Source: Allolobophora icterica (taxonomy: Eukaryota; Annelida; Clitellata; Crassiclitellata; Lumbricidae). From it: a DNA stretch of 64,000 nucleotides. Below, piece by piece: positions 20,855-34,064 of this stretch (its first letter is position 1; every line of letters begins with the position of its first letter). The translations under genes and the position numbers were made by a program. The DNA lies in NCBI GenBank assembly GCA_963556255.1, contig OY744607.1, forward strand, positions 45,579,437-45,643,436. The letters run 5' to 3'. The notes under the pieces were generated by a model. It had not been told where the DNA came from and ran no database searches. It saw nothing but the letters and a program-made list of their open reading frames with translations.

Positions 20855-21884
20855 ACTAAATGAGACTATGTTAATACGTATTAACCAATAAATCACAAGA
20901 CAATGTCACGAGGTAGTCACACAATGTTGTATCCAGGGGCACTGCACGCCATTCATACGTTGTCTCCATCCACTGGCGTAAACTTGTCCTAACACTTGTT
21001 GCATTGGGTGTACAGTCCATCTCAATTATTGGGGGAGGACTTGCCCCGGCTGCCCCAGAGTCTACGCCTACGTCTCCATCTCAGTATAGAAAGCAGGCTT
21101 ATACAGTCCCACCTGAGTCGTAGCACCTAAGTTTCAGAGTAGGACCTTAATTTTAGCCAATAGTCTGCTACACTCCAACATAGTCTAATTAAGTCCAATG
21201 TATAGTCTGCTTAAGCCTAATTTTTCTCTACCTCCCTATCCGAGGCCCGAGTGTCAGCTTGGCTGGTAATCGAGTATCACATCAGCTACCGAGCCATAGG
21301 GCATTTCGCCTGATTTATAACAGCTGCGCACTTAATTATTTTGCGAAATGGAAACAAGCGGGAATTTCTACGCTAATTTTAGCCATCACATCATAATCTC
21401 AGACAGAATCTAGGGCATACTACATATGTATTTCTGCACACATGAGTGCATATATGTATATACGTGTATACATGTATTGTATACGTGTATATATAATATT
21501 ATACCCACCAGAGATAATGCCTTGTTGGGCCTATAAATAAACGTAAACATCAGCACTGTTTGGCATTTAATTTTCTAAAAACGTTTGTGTTGTGAGAAAA
21601 ATGTTGACCTAAGTCTAGGATGAGTTCAATCGCAAAAGTAGCGAACGAATGTAAGAATCTGAAGACGTCGTAATTATAATCCGAAGTGAACTTTGCAATT
21701 GGTTGAAACGATGCTATGAGGAAGTGGGACAAAGCAACCAAAGGCGTTATACAAAACTGCAAAGTAAATATTCGCAATAAACAACAAGAACATGCACAAA
21801 GCTGTCATGGCAGCACTGAATTAGCCTTTTGCTAACGGTGATTGATATCCTGAAAATGCGCTAAATAAATGTATCGAATAAAGG
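20855..21884. other. Spacer before exon 1 of copy 3
   Basis: No gene or full element seen. It contains a TATA/GTATAC-rich run (21420-21510) followed by GGGCCTATAAATAAACG, which looks like a retroposon tail. Confidence 0.5.
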
Positions 21885-22353
21885 ATGGATAGCTTCAGGG
21901 ACTCCGATGTTTCCGAGCTCGAAGTAAGTCCGAGAATCGATGTGACCAAGTGCTTCGACGTGGACTGTGGACTGGTCACCATCCGCGGATGGACCGACCA
22001 CATCACCAGAGGGCGCCTTGCCCTTTTCACCGTCTTAGACGAGAACACCCAGTCCAGGTGGTTCCGCTTGGTTGGGTATCCATCGATGTGGAACGGGAAC
22101 AGTGAACCGCTAGAAATCGCCGTATCGAGGTCTTCGGTTGCGCATCCTATTTCGGTCACCATGGAATTGCTCAGAGAAATTCGGAGAGTTGGTGGAAGAG
22201 TAGAGGCAGGCGGAGGAAACGGATCGAGGCATTTCACGGTTGACTCTGCGAGCACCTGTGTTTCTTCGGAAGCGTCTGGTAGTGGCACATGGGGTCGATT
22301 CGGTTCATTGCTTTCTAAGGTTGGGCTAGAGATGACGAAGGAACATGATTGTG
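21885..22353 (+). CDS. Copy 3 exon 1, N-terminal module
   Basis: ATG at 21885 (MDSFRDSDVSELEV), 469 nt, ending before a strong donor G|GTAAGT (phase 1). Core CGLVTIRGWTDHI…LFTVLDEN…WFRLVGYP matches the first exons of copies 2 and 4, then a Gly-rich segment (RVEAGGGNG). About 156 residues. No signal peptide. The frame is intact. Confidence 0.7.
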
Positions 22354-22429
22354 GTAAGTAAACGACGTGTTCCTGTTATTTGAGCGGCGCTATAGAAATC
22401 GTATACCAGTATGAAAGACTTTATACCTT

Positions 22430-22812
22430 CCTTATTCCTTCCTTCCTTCCTTTCTTCCTTCCTTTCCTCCTTTCTTCCTTTCTTCCTTTATTTCTTCCTT
22501 TCTTCTTCCTTTCTTCTTTCCTTTCTTCTTTGCTTTCATTGTCCTTTCCTCCTTTCTTCCTTCCATTCTTTCTTCCCTCATTTCTTTCAGGACTCCTTTC
22601 GTCCTTCTTTCCTTTCGTCCTTTCTTCCCTCCTTTATTCCTTTCTTCTTTCCTTTCTTACTTTCTTTCTACCTTCCTTCGATTCTTTCTTCCTACCTTCC
22701 ATCCTTTGTTTCCTTCCTTCCTTTTGTTTTTTCTTCATTCTATCTTTCATTTCTTCTTTCATTTCTTCCATCGTTGCTTCCTTTCTTCCTTTCGCTGCTT
22801 TCTTTCTTGATT
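22430..22812 (+). repeat. TTCC/TTTC pyrimidine microsatellite
   Basis: Degenerate (TTCC)n over nearly 400 bp in the first intron of copy 3. Phe/Leu/Ser-rich frames here are artefacts. Confidence 0.9.
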
Positions 22813-23043
22813 GTTTGATCATCTGGGTTTGTATATAAGAAATAATAATAATAGTAGTTAATCGGGGACGAGGACTGCTAACTCTGGAATATAACGCCTC
22901 TCAGCGCAGTTTCTAAAAGCCTGAGGGATCATTTTTACCTCAGGCGAAAAAAAATAATATTAATTTATTACAACAACATAATAATAACAACAACAATGAG
23001 AGTGATGATGAACTGATGATGGTGATCACACTGACGTTAATAT

Positions 23044-23268
<225 letters not shown>

Positions 23269-23484
23269 GGAGCTCCCGTCCCGGTGGTGTGGATTTTGCA
23301 CGGTTGCGGCGTTTGTCGATTTTAAACGATTTGTAGCACGTCTGTTTCCTTGAGGTTTTTGTGTGTTGAGAAGCGAACAGCTGTTTCGCCCTTTTGATTT
23401 GGTTAGTCCTTTTATGATGTTTCTTGGCCATATTTGAAGACTTTTATTGGCTTTGTCGACTGGGCGATAGCACAGTGAAATGCC

Positions 23485-23860
23485 ATGCTGAGACGGCCCA
23501 GCCAATCACAATCCAACCAATCAAAGCCCGAGGTTTTGCTGTGCACTGAACCGTGCAAAGCTAGCGGTGTATGTAGCAGGTGCTTGGCGGTTAGGCAGCT
23601 GCATCTGCGTGACGGAACTGTGCACTCACATGGCCCAAGGAATAACCCGTGCCCTGGCTTGGGGCTGCCTCCGATTGCTCCGATAACCTCGGCATTGACG
23701 CGAGAGCAGGAATTGAGGGCACGAACTGAATGCATCACTCAAAGAGACGAAGGGGAAATGGAGGGACAGAGGGAGGTGGCAGGGACGATGGAAAAAGTGA
23801 GAGACGGTGAGCCCGTGAGGGTCGACGAAGGCGTAGGCGCCACGAAGAATATGATCAAAC
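23485..23860 (+). pseudogene. Reverse-transcriptase element, N-terminal part (left of the hAT insertion)
   Basis: The open frame (CSRCLAVRQLHLRDGTVH…GPRNNPCPG…) runs up to the hAT insertion point. After removing the hAT and one copy of its GATCAAAC duplication, the frame continues on the other side as HPRQKNSRIMKH…IPRGARFACSRALTDIM. The Cys/His spacing at the start suggests a metal-binding N-terminus (inference). Confidence 0.6.
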
Positions 23861-24071
23861 CAGTGGCGTAGCCAGGTTTTAACCCCAGGGGGAGCGAGCA
23901 CATAAAAAGGCCCCAAATAAAAAAATTAATAATTTCAATTAATTACATTCATTAAGATTTTACGTGTTTATTTTTGTATTTTATATAAAAACACTGAAAC
24001 ACCCAAAAGGTGGCAAATGCTATATGTATATATAATTGAGTAATAGTAGAGTGTAAACACAAACCATGGAA

Positions 24072-26705
24072 TTACAACAGCCTTTTTCGTCTAGGCTTCA
24101 TTTTAGCAAAGTAATCGATTACTTCGTTATAATTCACTTCACTAGCGAACTGTCTTTCGATCGTAATCAAGGCTAAGCCAGACAATCTGTCCTCGCCCAT
24201 TGTAGAACGTACGTACGATTTTATGAGTTTGAGTCGGCTGAAAGAACGTTCCGCACCAGCGCTGCTTATTGGCAAGGTCAAAAAAATTCGGTACAATGTA
24301 GACAGGTTAGGATAAATGGAACACATGTCATTGGCAATCATGAATTTTAGTACATTATTGATGGTCACTTCTTCGACACTGGAATTTTCCTTATTGATAA
24401 TACTGATTATTTCCTTGTACATGTCTTTAAATGAAAGAAACTCTTGTACAATTCCACTTCCACTTTCTATGACATCCGAGTACATGTCTGCCAAAGATTC
24501 TAATTTGGTCACATTATCGGCATTCACATTGCTAAAATGCTTTGGTTCTAAACAACTAAATTTGGAAGCCACATTTCTAAAATGCTCAAATCTTTTAGTT
24601 GTGCTATTTATGACACAATCTAGTGACACTATGTAGGTTTCAACCATGAATTTTTTTCTGGAATCAGATATTCCATCATCCACTGACATTTCCTCATGGA
24701 ATCTCTTTCTTTTCCGAACTCTGTGTTGCTTATAATCAGTAGTAATATCACATTTTTGAGCCAGCTCAGTTGCTTCATACTCAATCCGTTCAAACTCCGA
24801 TTCAAATTCATTTCGCATGGTTTTCATGTCGTTGACAAATAGTTGAATCAAATGAGAAGCTGTTACCAAATCAATGCTGCTTCTTTGTAAATAAGTGGAC
24901 AAACTGAAAGCCTTCTCAAGCACTTTTTTCCAGAATATTAGAAGAACTAAGAATTCAAATGTATCAAGTGTTACAAGAATACCCTTTGCCTCAGCCAACT
25001 GTTTAGTAGTGCAGTTTTTAATCTCACCATCCACGATTCTTTGCAGGGCAACTACTAGTGCTGGTAAATTCTGCAACAGTGCATCTACTGCTGATTTCCT
25101 GGATGCCCATCTGGTATCGCAGAGTCTTTTTAGAGTCAACGCGAAAGACTCTATGCGATTGCATTGTTCTTCTTTTAATATTGAAAGACGAGGTAAACTG
25201 CCAGAAAAAAATGTATAGAGACTTTCTAGAGTTCCAAAAAACAATTGAGTTTGAACATTGGAGGTTACTGTATCGATTAGAATTAAATTTAAATTATGTG
25301 CACAGCAGTGCGTAAAGAGCGCATTGGGAGCAATCTCCCTAACCCTTGCTTGGAGTCCTGATATTTCACCCGACATTGTGCTAGCTCCATCGTATGACTG
25401 ACCATAACACATAGTCATTGACAAACCCAAGTTTTTTACTGCTAAAAGAAGAACATTGAAAAAGTCTTCAGCACTTGCTCCAGGTAATTCGCTGAATTGT
25501 ATAAATCGTTCCACTGCATCGCCGTGTTCTGTTACATATCTCAAAGATAAAGAAAATTGATCAATTCTGCTGATATCAATGGTAGAGTCAACAATTACTG
25601 CAAAGTACTTAGCTACTTTGATTTCATCTACAATTTTTGATAGAATCTGAGATGATATGGATTGTATCAGATCATTTTGTATGTCGGGACTGAGATATGT
25701 TGCATTTCGATCACTTAGTAATAAATGTTGTTCTAACACAGTATCATTTTTAGCCAACAGTTTAATGAGTTCCAAAAAATTGCCTTCATTTGTCATTGGC
25801 GAACCTAACCCTTGATACTCGCGATGGCCGCGGAACGCCAATCCCTGTTTTCCCAAAAACAGAACAGCATCTATGACACGTTTTAAGATCATCCTATTCT
25901 TTTCTATTTCTTTTCTTTCTTTTGATAGTAGACCAGACAAGACAGTTCTATCTTTAAACAAACGGAATTTTGTAAGAAAAAGTTCTTTCTCAGCCTTCTT
26001 GTGACTTTCACTACTTTCATGTTTTTCAATTTTGTGCGTACCTTTAGCAAAATTCTTGCAACCAGTTTTTGGATCACTCCAAGTATCAGACCGATTAGCA
26101 AAAAGCCAACAAGCAAAACAAATCATAATGTTAGCTTTTGGTGAGTAAACCAGCCAGTGTCTATCAATTTCACGATCACTTTTCACTTGCTTTTTTTTAT
26201 ACCAATTAGCACTGAAATGACGGCCAGTTTAATCTTTTGGGAAATTTTCAAATTTATCTTTAAGACCAGGCTGACAAGGGCCTAACTCAAGTAAAGCACG
26301 TACTAGCTCAGGTGTTACAGGTTTGTCACAAAACAGATGTGGATCTGTTGGGTATTCCATGTTTCTGTCAATGATTGCGTGAAGTCTTACTCTTACTGTG
26401 TCATATTCGTCCTCCATACGAGAGTCTGTTGAAGTCAGTGAAGTTATCAGGTCTTCTGTTGACTCAGACTCCACTTCCTGAGCAGTCACAGCAGGGGTGT
26501 GGGCCGGGGTGTTGTTATCGGCTCCTAGGTTCACAGAGAGTTCTTCCTCTGGTGCCGCAGACGTTGTGGGCGTGAGCGTGCTGACTGAAAAATATGCATC
26601 CAATTTCGTATATTTTGAGGAGTCATTTTCACGATCTTCAATCTCTTTCTTCTTCTTTTTGTCCCATCCTGACAATTTCTTCTTCTTTTCAGTCCTTTTT
26701 TCCAT
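24072..26705 (-). pseudogene. hAT transposase (TTF zinc finger, DUF4371, hAT C-terminal dimerisation), one in-frame stop
   Basis: Two open segments, 26705-26229 and 26186-24072, are in the same frame; a TAA at 26229-26231 separates them, and the codons between (TGRHFSANWYKKK) read as transposase. First segment: Lys-rich N-terminus and a KLDAYF motif. Second segment: TTF-type zinc finger (MICFACWLF…KHESSESH), a DUF4371 part with YFAVIVDSTID, SYDGASTMSG and HCCAHNLNLI, and the C-terminal LPISSAGAERSFSRLKLIKS dimerisation block. Relatives are ZMYM1-like hAT transposases. Only the stop prevents a full protein of about 878 residues, unless readthrough or splicing removes it. Confidence 0.85.
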
Positions 26706-26770
26706 TGCTTACCAGAAAAATAAAAAAAATACATAAAAGCTTCTTCTTGGTAATTTATATAGGCTGAGCG

Positions 26771-27300
26771 ACCAGTGGCGTAACAACCTGGCCGGGGGCC
26801 CTTGGACATTCTAAGCTTGGGGGCCCTTACCTATTAAAAAGTGAAAATAATGAGATAATTTTAATAATTTTAAACTGCAGTTAGGTTAAAAAAGAGTATT
26901 AAACGTTCTCATTAATGATCTATAGTTCAAGTCACATTAATAGTTCAGGACAAAACAAGAATACAACAAAAATGTATTGCAAACGTGCACAGTAATGTAA
27001 TGTCTGTAGTTCTCATATTGAGCTCTCAAATCACGTCATCTATTCTGGAACTGGCTAATGGCTGTGTGCTGTTTGTCACTCTCCCAGTCACCGTCGCCAG
27101 TGCGAAGCGCTTCTTCAGATAATTACTTCATGAATTTGGCTATTCTAGCTTTACTATTAGCAAACGTGTCTATCAAATTATCAATATTTAATTGTTTTGC
27201 GCATTCGTTTTCAATCGCAAGAGCAAGACCATCAAGCCTGTCCTGTGAGATAGTGGATCTAAGATACGTTTTTTGTAAGTAAAAGGCGTTAGTAATGTTT
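26771..27300 (-). pseudogene. Remnant of a second hAT transposase
   Basis: At 27123-27283 on the minus strand the frame reads STISQDRLDGLALAIE…NSKARIAKFMK and a stop, the end of an hAT C-terminal domain like that of the transposase next to it (STMGEDRLSGLALITIE). A terminus-like CAGTGGCGTAACAACC begins at 26771, but no matching right end was found. It is probably a truncated earlier or nested copy. Confidence 0.6.
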
Positions 27301-27722
27301 CACGCAGTGAAGCATGCAGATTACTTATATATAGGCCTACTACTTTAAAAAGCAAAGCAACAACTGCAATTGTAAATTAAGAAGTTCCTTACCGTCAGTT
27401 GAGTCTTAGATTCGCTGCCTCTTGTAACCGTCGATGAAAAAGTTAAATCGAAGTTGTTTTTTCTTTGAACGTAAGCGAACAATAAAGACTATACTTTCAC
27501 GTAAGGCTGCGAAGAATGAAGAAGTAAGACTGTGTAGACAGTGTAGTATAACATAACAGGTTTTTAAGTGACTCAGAAGACTTGCATCTGTGTCAGAGCC
27601 ACTCTCTCGATCCTCCTCGCAATTGCACCTCGTTCTAATATCCAAGTTTGTTAAGTTTCTTCTTAAATGCAATGACCCATGTATAGCCCACAAGCCTTGT
27701 AGAGAGACATTGAGAGAGAGAC

Positions 27723-27757
<35 letters not shown>

Positions 27758-28390
27758 GACAAAGAGACAGACAGCTACGAGAGAGACAGTGACAAAGAGC
27801 GAGCGAGAGATTGAAAGAGAGACGAACAATTAGGCATATATTATTTCAATTAGGCATATATTATTTTTTTCTTAGCTCCTCTGGAGCTGAGAGATGTGTG
27901 TATGCTGTTGAACTGTATGCAGTGGTTTTGATCAGGTTCACATACCCCGACCTCGGCGACCCGGTGACCTAGACATACACCACACGTACGAGTACATACT
28001 GTACGTCTGTGCAATGTGAGCATCATGCATGCACCATGAAGCATCAGTATTATGTACAGCTATTTCAGGCTGCAGAGAGGCTCAGACCTACATGCATGGG
28101 CCTTGATGTGGCACTTTGAAAACCGTAGGCTAAGTATGTCATAAGATGGAACAATTAACCATATTAAAAAAAATTGTGCTTGGAGGAAAATTAAAGAATA
28201 TTGCCCTAAAGCAGAATGTGACACAGTGACATGGTGCACTTATATCCTATGTCGTTCAAACGATTTGAATAAATAAATTTCGAACGATTGGAATAAATAA
28301 ATTGTGAAAAGGCCCCACATTTCGGAAAATGGTCTTAGGGGGAGCGGCCGCTCCCCCTGCTCCCCCCCTAGCTACGCCTCTGGATCAAAC

Positions 28391-30296
28391 ATCCGAGACA
28401 GAAGAACAGCAGGATCATGAAACATATTCCGAGAGGCGCCAGATTTGCGTGCTCCAGGGCGCTAACTGACATCATGCGCTCCATTATTGACAACCCGGCG
28501 GAAATCGAACACTAGAGCCGTCTCTTGTGCTTCGCTTTGAACATCCTGTCACAACCGAAACGGTCGGGCCGTAGACGCAACATGGCCAATGTGGTTAAGA
28601 AGCGCATAGAGAATGGGGAACTCCAGGGCACGGACACAGGACAGGAATGGGACGGGACGAAAGAAGCGCCAGCGCGAAAGACTTGTTCCTGGCAGCGGTC
28701 AACGCAAAACTAGAGGATGGGAACATCAGAGCCGCCACCCGCATCTTTTGCAGCCAGGATTATCCAGTGAGAGCGACACCGGACACCTTTACAGCGATGC
28801 AGGAAAGACATCCACCAGACAAATGAGCACCAAATCTGGTCGATCTGCCCAAGGGATCGCGGACCACGCCTTTTCAGGCTTCGGAGCAGGAGGTGGCGGA
28901 CGCGGTGAGATCTTTCCCGGCGGGTTCGGCGGGGGGGGGACGGATTGAGACCCCAGCACCTGCTCGATTTGCTTAACAGCCGGGAATCATCAGAGTCGTT
29001 CCTGCAAACCCTTACGGGTTTCATCAATGTGCTGCTGAGAGGAGAGTGCCCAAAGAACTGGTGTTCGGCGGCACCCTCATCGCCCTCTCCAAAAAGCTGG
29101 GGGGGGGGGGGCTCAGACCAATAGTTATTGGATACGTATGGAGAAGGCTGGCAGCAAAATGCGCCAATAGATACGCTTTGGGCAAGCTAGAATCCTTCTT
29201 CGCCCCATTGCCGGTCGGAGTGGGAGCCAAGGGAGGTGGAGAGGCCGCGGTGAACGCGGCAAGAAATTTTGTAGCAAATATGTCAGAGGACGAGATCTAC
29301 GTTAAACTCGATTTTACAAACGCTTTCAACACCTGGCGCAGGGACATCATGCTACAGACGGTGTACGACACAATTCCTGAGATCTACGCCTTCGTACACC
29401 AGGCATATTCGGCGGAGTCACAGCTGCAGTTCGGCTCATACGTGGTTCGTTCGCGGATGGGTCCGCAGCAGGGTGATCCATTGGGCCCCCTGCTGTTCTG
29501 CCTGCCTCTGCAGCCCGTGCTGCGTTCATTGCGCTCGGATTTCAGACTTGGCTACCTTGATGACCTGTCGCTGGGAGGCAGTAGGGATGATATCCGCCAG
29601 GATATGACCCTGATTACGAACCTGGAGGCTTCGCTGGGGTTAAGCCTGAATAGACGTAAATGTGAGATTTACTCTGCGAAGGACCCGACGGCCCCGGAAT
29701 TCGAGGGATTCGAGCGAATGGATATAGTGTCCTTGCATCTTCTAGGGGCCCCATTGTTCAAAGGTCGGGCCTTGGATGCGGCGCTACTCGCACACAACGA
29801 GATTTTTTAAGCATGCGGTGACAGACCTGGCCTGTATTCATGCCCAGGCGGCATTGATACTGCTACGGGCAAGCTTCGGGGCGGCAAAAGTTACCTATCT
29901 GCTGCGGAACGCCCCATGCTATGGTCACCCACTGCTCGAGAGAATGGACGACATGATACGCAGAGGGTTAGATAAGATACTGAACGTCAATCTCAGCGAC
30001 ATTCAATGGCTACAAGCATCGCTGCCGATCAGGGATCGGGGACTCGGGGTGAGAAGGGTCTCGACGCTGGCAACTTCCGCCTACTTCTCATCAGCCGCGT
30101 CAACCAGGTCACTCGTGGGCGCCATCCTGGACAAGGAGGAATGGAGGGTCGTCCATCTTGAAGTACTTATGGTAGCCCGAGTGAACAGCCAACCATGCGG
30201 CGCAGAGTCCTCCTGGAGCAGCCAAAAGGCGTGGGATCGTCCGCTGATTGAGGCTGATAAAGCCACAGTAAGGGCCGCCTACAGTGACCCGGTCAC
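28391..30296 (+). pseudogene. Reverse-transcriptase element, main part (clade not assigned)
   Basis: Across several frames the order is IPRGARFACSRALTDIM, a degraded segment (28500-29040), then an open 254-residue piece (29046-29810) with RPIVIGYVWRRLAAKC, VKLDFTNAFN, RMGPQQGDPLGPLLFCL and GYLDDLSLGG (the YxDD catalytic box), then a second piece (29776-30296) with AAKVTYLLRNAPC and DRGLGVRRV. Stops (for example a TAG near 28514) and frameshifts disable it. The RT is of non-LTR style; I did not place it in a named clade. It ends abruptly at an ACC repeat. Confidence 0.8.
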
Positions 30297-30396
30297 GACC
30301 ACCACGACCACCACGACCACCACGACCACCACGACCACGACCACCACCACCACCACCACCACCACCACCACCACCACCACCACCACCACCACCACC
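30297..30396 (+). repeat. ACC/ACG trinucleotide repeat
   Basis: (ACG ACC)n passing into (ACC)n, about 100 bp, at the truncated end of the reverse-transcriptase element. Confidence 0.95.
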
Positions 30397-30557
30397 GTCC
30401 ATTGGCTGCTCACTTACCCATTCCTTCACATGCTCCTGAAGGCGACGTCAGACCCAAGTCAAGAAATTAACGGCTAAACTTAAGTCCTAAAAGCGTGTGT
30501 ACTTTAAGACATTGCCGTAGTAATGTAGGCTATGTGAGCTACATAATACCCTTCCCA

Positions 30558-30625
30558 ACGATATATATATATATATATATATATGTCCATCAGATTTTAC
30601 GCTGCATAGGTAGCTAGTCAATCAG

Positions 30626-30677
<52 letters not shown>

Positions 30678-30722
30678 CCAATCAACCAATCAATCCATCA
30701 ATCAATCAATCAACCATTCAAT
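30558..30722. repeat. AT and AATC microsatellites
   Basis: (AT)n at 30559-30584 and (AATC)n at about 30617-30720. The GCTGCATAGGTAGCTAGTCAA between them matches 2773-2796, marking where similarity to the flank of copy 1 begins. Confidence 0.9.
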
Positions 30723-30829
30723 CATTTTTATTAGTCTAAAACATTGAACCCTATACACTCTTAATTAGCCTGTGAATAAGCGACTTCACTTTTGTGGGAG
30801 CTGTAGAAATTAAGAGTGTATACAGTCGA

Positions 30830-31290
30830 CCAGTTTTAAACCTTTGTTCCTCAGTCTTGTTCCGCTGGATCATCAGATTGTTTTATTCATTTATTGGGTC
30901 ATCCCTAGAACGAAAACTGTTCTTAGTGAACGGGCTTTTCGGTCGCTGGACCTACTTTTTGAAACTCTCTTCCTGTATCTGTCCGTTCTGCTCAGTCGCT
31001 TGTGTCATTTTGCTCTCAATTTAAAACTTACCTCTTTCAAACTGATTATCCACCATAATATTGTAATTGTAGGTCCTAACTGTAATCAGTAACTTCTATT
31101 GCGCTTGCGTATAATGCACAAGGCATCAACCGATGGCACACGAAAGCCAAGACGTAATCAGGTCGTAATCCAGAAGATCAGAAATTGCCTCTCTGTCTTA
31201 GCGGACTAATCTTGTGGATGATGATCTGACTACAGCTTGGGTTTGGTGCATTTCCACTTGAGTCATTGTCGCTACAGAAGTTACTAATTA
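30830..31290 (+). mobile_element. LINE 3'-end fragment (CR1/L2-like)
   Basis: With the frame at about 30938 it reads FSVAGPTF, a stop (TGA where Trp is usual), NSLPVSVRSAQSLVSF and ends YPP-stop near 31054: the C-terminus of a CR1/L2-type ORF2. Its 3' untranslated part contains ATTGCGCTTGCGTATAATGC and CACAAGGCATCAACCGATGG. The related piece at 3430-4100 is more rearranged. Confidence 0.65.
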
Positions 31291-31382
31291 ATAAAGTATA
31301 ATGATTGACAATAAAGTCATTGAAATTTCGGCGAATTACATATATAATATGAAATAATAATACAATATGTAATATTACATTA

Positions 31383-31800
31383 AATTACGCTACATTTGCA
31401 TTATACTTACATTTGCATTGCGCTTACATTTGTATTGCGCTTACATTTGCATTACACTTACATTTGCATTACACTTACATTTGCATTGCGTTTACATTTG
31501 CATTTTACGCTTACATTTGCATTACACTTACATTTGCATTGCGTTTATATTTACATTACACTTTCATTTGCATTGCGCTTACATTTGTATTACACTTACA
31601 TTTGCATTACACTTACATTTGCATTACACTTACATTTGCATTGCGTTTACATTTGCATTACACTTACATTTGCATTACACTTACATTTGTATTACACTTA
31701 CATTTGCATAAACTTACATTTGCATTGCGCTTACATTTACATTCCGCTTAAATTTACATTAAACTTACATTTATATTACAGGGTTACATTTACATATCAC
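31383..31800 (+). repeat. 17-18-bp minisatellite, TTACATTTGCATTACAC type, ending at an exon acceptor
   Basis: More than 20 units of TTACATTTGCATT(GCGC/ACAC) lead almost directly into the splice acceptor at 31834. The same place in copy 1 (4105-4210) has only about six units. His/Leu/Thr-rich frames here are artefacts. Confidence 0.9.
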
Positions 31801-31834
31801 ATGCACTAACGTTGCGCTTACATTTACATCACAG

Positions 31835-32116
31835 CGCTACAGACAATACTGGTGACCATCGAGTGGAGGTCATTCAACCGGGCCAGACTGCGTCTGATTC
31901 GACTGACCTCTGGTGTCCATCGGTGGCTGATAATGGTCAGTCAACTGGACAATTCTTCGCAGAAGCGCATCTTTATGATTGCGGTCAGTTACGATGAAAC
32001 GCTCTTCGAATTCCCCTTCGACCTCACAGCTGGACAGGTCTACCACGTCGAGGCGTTTGGACTGGGTCCCTACGATGGTAGGGTTCTCTGCCAGAACTAC
32101 ACCGACTTCAGAGCAG
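31835..32116 (+). CDS. Copy 3 FN3-like exon
   Basis: 282 nt, phase 1 both ends, acceptor CATCACAG and donor G|GTAGAA, same length and junctions as copy 1's exon. About 11 base differences from copy 1 by eye, giving changes such as DNTSQ to DNSSQ and MIPIS to MIAVS. Open frame. Confidence 0.7.
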
Positions 32117-32369
32117 GTAGAATCTTATCTAGTCTAATCTGATCTAATCTGTGGTATCATATTACGTTCTGTTGTATTACACTGTATTCTATTCTATACT
32201 ATTCTATCCTTGTCTTGTCTGCTCTAGTTTAGTCAAGTCCGACCCTACTCGACCATATGCGATCTAATCCAATACAATCCAATCTGATATAATTAGATAT
32301 AATCCAATCCAATTCAGTCTAATCAAATCAAATCCATTCCGATCCAATCTAATCCAATCCGAGGCTTCC

Positions 32370-32950
<581 letters not shown>

Positions 32951-33345
32951 TTTTCCGTAAACACTTGAAGAACACACTTGTTCCCACTAGTTCTGGGACA
33001 TCGGACCAGTAGCGCCTCTGATGAGCTCGCCTTTAAGTGGCACTTTATAAGTTTTAGTTTTCACTCACAATTACAATTACAATAAAAAAATCATAAACAC
33101 TTTCGAGCGATCATTTTGATTTCGTTGGTCCATCTGTTTAGAACGAACTTCCCCTAAGGTTACGACCTCTGCCGAGGGATTCTTCTGACACATTCCATAA
33201 CAGCCTAAAGTCTGTCCATTCTGCCGGGGTTGGGCCGGGAGCGCCTCTCAGTAGAAACATCGAAGGGGCGCCATACAAATTTTCTGAATGAATGAATGAC
33301 TGAGAAACACTTAGACTCTCATTGTTTTCTCTTTCTTTGTGTCAG

Positions 33346-34064
33346 AGTTGACTCTGTCGGATCTTCAGTCTCTCTACGACAAGGCGCGATCCTTCGCCGG
33401 TTCACGCAGCGCTCCTTGCGTCTGGCTCTACAGAAACAAGCCCCCAAAGTACTTCGAAGACATCCTTCTGAACCGTGGAGGAATCATGGAAGTCTACGTG
33501 AAGGACAACAGCGAAGATCCAGGGTCCCCGATCAACGGTCGGATCCACGGTCTCTTCTTCATGGCCACCGTTAAGCGGGGGTCACAGACGGGTGAGCCAG
33601 ATCGGTGGTCTGCTTTCGGAAGCTGTCGTCTATGCGTCCCGGTCGAGGAGCTGCTTCTGACGGCGCCACGCCTTTACTTTGCAGACTTCTACTGCATGAG
33701 GTCGAATAAGAGACATTACGTGACGTTGGTCATGACGAAACCCGGTTAAACTGCCGACAGGTTCTGCGCTGATCGCCTATTATCGCTCAGGGTTGTGTAC
33801 CCCAACTGCAACCCGTTTCTGTTCGAAGATCTCTCCAGACAGTTTCGGGTTTCGGCGAAGAATAATATCTACGTTGAGGTGCTCTACACGGAGGACATCG
33901 ATGTTCGTGATTATAAGTTAGATCACGGTGTTAAAACGTTCGGTAAAGGACGCTCGACGAAAGGAGGTCGACCTAAGAACGTTAATTGTGACAAGTGTAG
34001 TCTTATGGTGAGACGGTCGGAGGACTTCAGCTGCCGAGAACCCTATGCTCTTCTCACGCTCTGA
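33346..34064 (+). pseudogene. Copy 3 terminal exon with premature stop
   Basis: Same 719-nt length and junction as copy 1's terminal exon, but TAA at 33747-33749 replaces a Ser codon after MTKPG. The rest of the frame ([19 protein letters not shown]) is still open to the normal TGA, and no frameshift is present, so the stop is recent. Other changes from copy 1: [11 protein letters not shown] to [19 protein letters not shown] to CVPVEELL. Confidence 0.8.

Larger units (their letters stand above)
23861..28382 (-). mobile_element. Full-length hAT transposon, 4.5 kb, nearly intact
   Basis: Ends CAGTGGCGTAGCCAGG and (inverted) CAGAGGCGTAGCTAGG. Perfect 8-bp duplication GATCAAAC at 23853-23860 and 28383-28390. 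It carries a transposase on the minus strand (24072-26705) with one stop, plus the remains of a second, related hAT (from 26771). It sits within an older reverse-transcriptase element. Confidence 0.92.

Noticed and set aside
31383..31800. Regularly repeated 17-18-bp units that could be mistaken for a CRISPR array
   Set aside because: There are no unique spacers; it is a simple minisatellite in eukaryotic DNA.
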